A DNA stretch of 14,042 nt from Pseudomonadota bacterium (lineage in GTDB: Bacteria > Pseudomonadota > Alphaproteobacteria > Rhizobiales > Hyphomicrobiaceae), in NCBI GenBank assembly GCA_023430845.1, contig JAEYYJ010000070.1, forward strand, positions 1 through 14,042. Reading direction: 5' to 3'. Below, one piece after another: positions 13,344 to 14,042 of this stretch. The notes below the pieces were generated by a model. It did not search any database, was not told the origin of the DNA, and saw only the letters and a program-made list of their open reading frames with translations. The translations under genes were made by a program, and so were the position numbers. Position 1 is the first letter of the stretch, and each line of letters starts with the position of its first letter.

Positions 13344-14042
13344 CTAACCCTGCAGCGCCTTCCACATTGCCTGATCGCGCTCCGCCGTCCAGATGCGTGG
13401 CGTGTCGATGCCGAGCGCTTCATCGTACGCGCGTGCCACGTTGAAAGGCAGACAATGCTCGTAGATGGCGTAGCTCGCAAACTTCGGATCGCACTCGGCG
13501 CGGCAGGCATCCCACGCTTCCTTCAATGAACCACCACGCCGAGCAACCTGCGCGACCGGACGATAGGTCGAGCGCACGAAGTCGGCGGTGAGATCGAGCG
13601 CTTCGTTGACCTGCTTCGTGCCGACGAGCGCACCACCACGGCCCGGCGCGATCGAGTCCGGCGCATAAGCGCGGATGGCTTCGAGCGTGGCAGGCCAGTC
13701 ATTGAAATGCGCGTCGCCGCAATAGCAGGCGGAGTGATACTCGACGATGTCGCCGGTCATCATGACGTTGGCGTCCGGCACGAAGGCGACGATGTCACCC
13801 GCCGTATGCGCACGCCCGAGGAACATGAGTTCCACCGGCCGCTTGCCGAGGTCCACGGTCATGCGCTGCTTGAAGGTCATGCTCGGCCACGTCAGGCCCG
13901 GAATGGACTCATGCCCCTGGAAGAGGCGCGGAAAGCGGCCGAACTCGGAATCCCAGTCCTCCTGTCCCCGCTCGTGGATCATGGCATGGCACTTCTCGGA
14001 GGCGATGATCTCGCTTGCCTCGAAGGCTGAGGCACCAAGCAC
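13344..14042 (-). CDS. Metallo-beta-lactamase-fold hydrolase, partial (N-terminus beyond window)
   Basis: The last 232 residues are present and the frame is open to the window edge, so the HxHxDH metal motif would lie outside. In window numbering, His79 in LGRAHTAGD and Asp98 in MMTGDIVEY are the second half of the metal site. The place of the last metal histidine reads PGRGG (133-137) rather than the usual PGHG. Members of this superfamily hydrolyse thioesters, lactones or related bonds; no substrate can be named. It is the first visible gene of the minus-strand cluster, 173 bases upstream of the monooxygenase, with the hairpin array between. Confidence 0.85.
   Translation of the reverse strand: MLGASAFEASEIIASEKCHAMIHERGQEDWDSEFGRFPRLFQGHESIPGLTWPSMTFKQRMTVDLGKRPVELMFLGRAHTAGDIVAFVPDANVMMTGDIVEYHSACYCGDAHFNDWPATLEAIRAYAPDSIAPGRGGALVGTKQVNEALDLTADFVRSTYRPVAQVARRGGSLKEAWDACRAECDPKFASYAIYEHCLPFNVARAYDEALGIDTPRIWTAERDQAMWKALQG

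Overview
The window looks like chromosome of an alphaproteobacterium, most likely Hyphomicrobiales (Rhizobiales). This rests on high GC, an AapJ-type amino-acid-binding protein end, an AlpA/primase-polymerase island module, a tRNA-Arg(ACG)-linked tyrosine integrase, and a DUF2783 / flavin monooxygenase pair. Taxonomy is an inference from gene content.

Layout. 1-226 holds the 3' end of an aapJ-like gene. 389-1105 encodes an exported two-domain protein with a META (HslJ-like) C-terminus. 1106-1533 has no convincing gene. 1534-2908, minus strand, is a decayed mobile-element module in the order broken hypothetical gene, intact AlpA-like regulator, broken primase-polymerase. At 2969-2996 lies an imperfect copy of the tRNA-Arg 3' end.

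3135-9345 is a compact functional block. On the minus strand an IclR-type regulator is followed by a complete polyamine-type ABC importer (permease, ATPase, binding protein, permease), with start/stop overlaps at two of the junctions. Divergent from it, on the plus strand, is a PLP-dependent decarboxylase/lyase resembling sphingosine-1-phosphate lyase. They probably import and process one amine or amino-acid-like compound, whose identity is unknown. A decayed tyrosine integrase (9431-9916) and tRNA-Arg(ACG) (10253-10329, minus) follow. The match between 2969-2996 and 10243-10270 suggests that about 7.3 kb, including transporter, regulator, decarboxylase and integrase, entered as a genomic island at the tRNA 3' end and is now immobile.

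10570-14042, minus strand, is a second catabolic-looking cluster: metallo-beta-lactamase-fold hydrolase (partial), FAD monooxygenase of the aromatic hydroxylase type, DUF2783 protein and SDR oxidoreductase. The last three are tightly packed. Between hydrolase and monooxygenase is a striking 158-bp compound inverted repeat. It has three hairpins on each side of a central hairpin, and the two arms are diverged copies that keep their base pairing.
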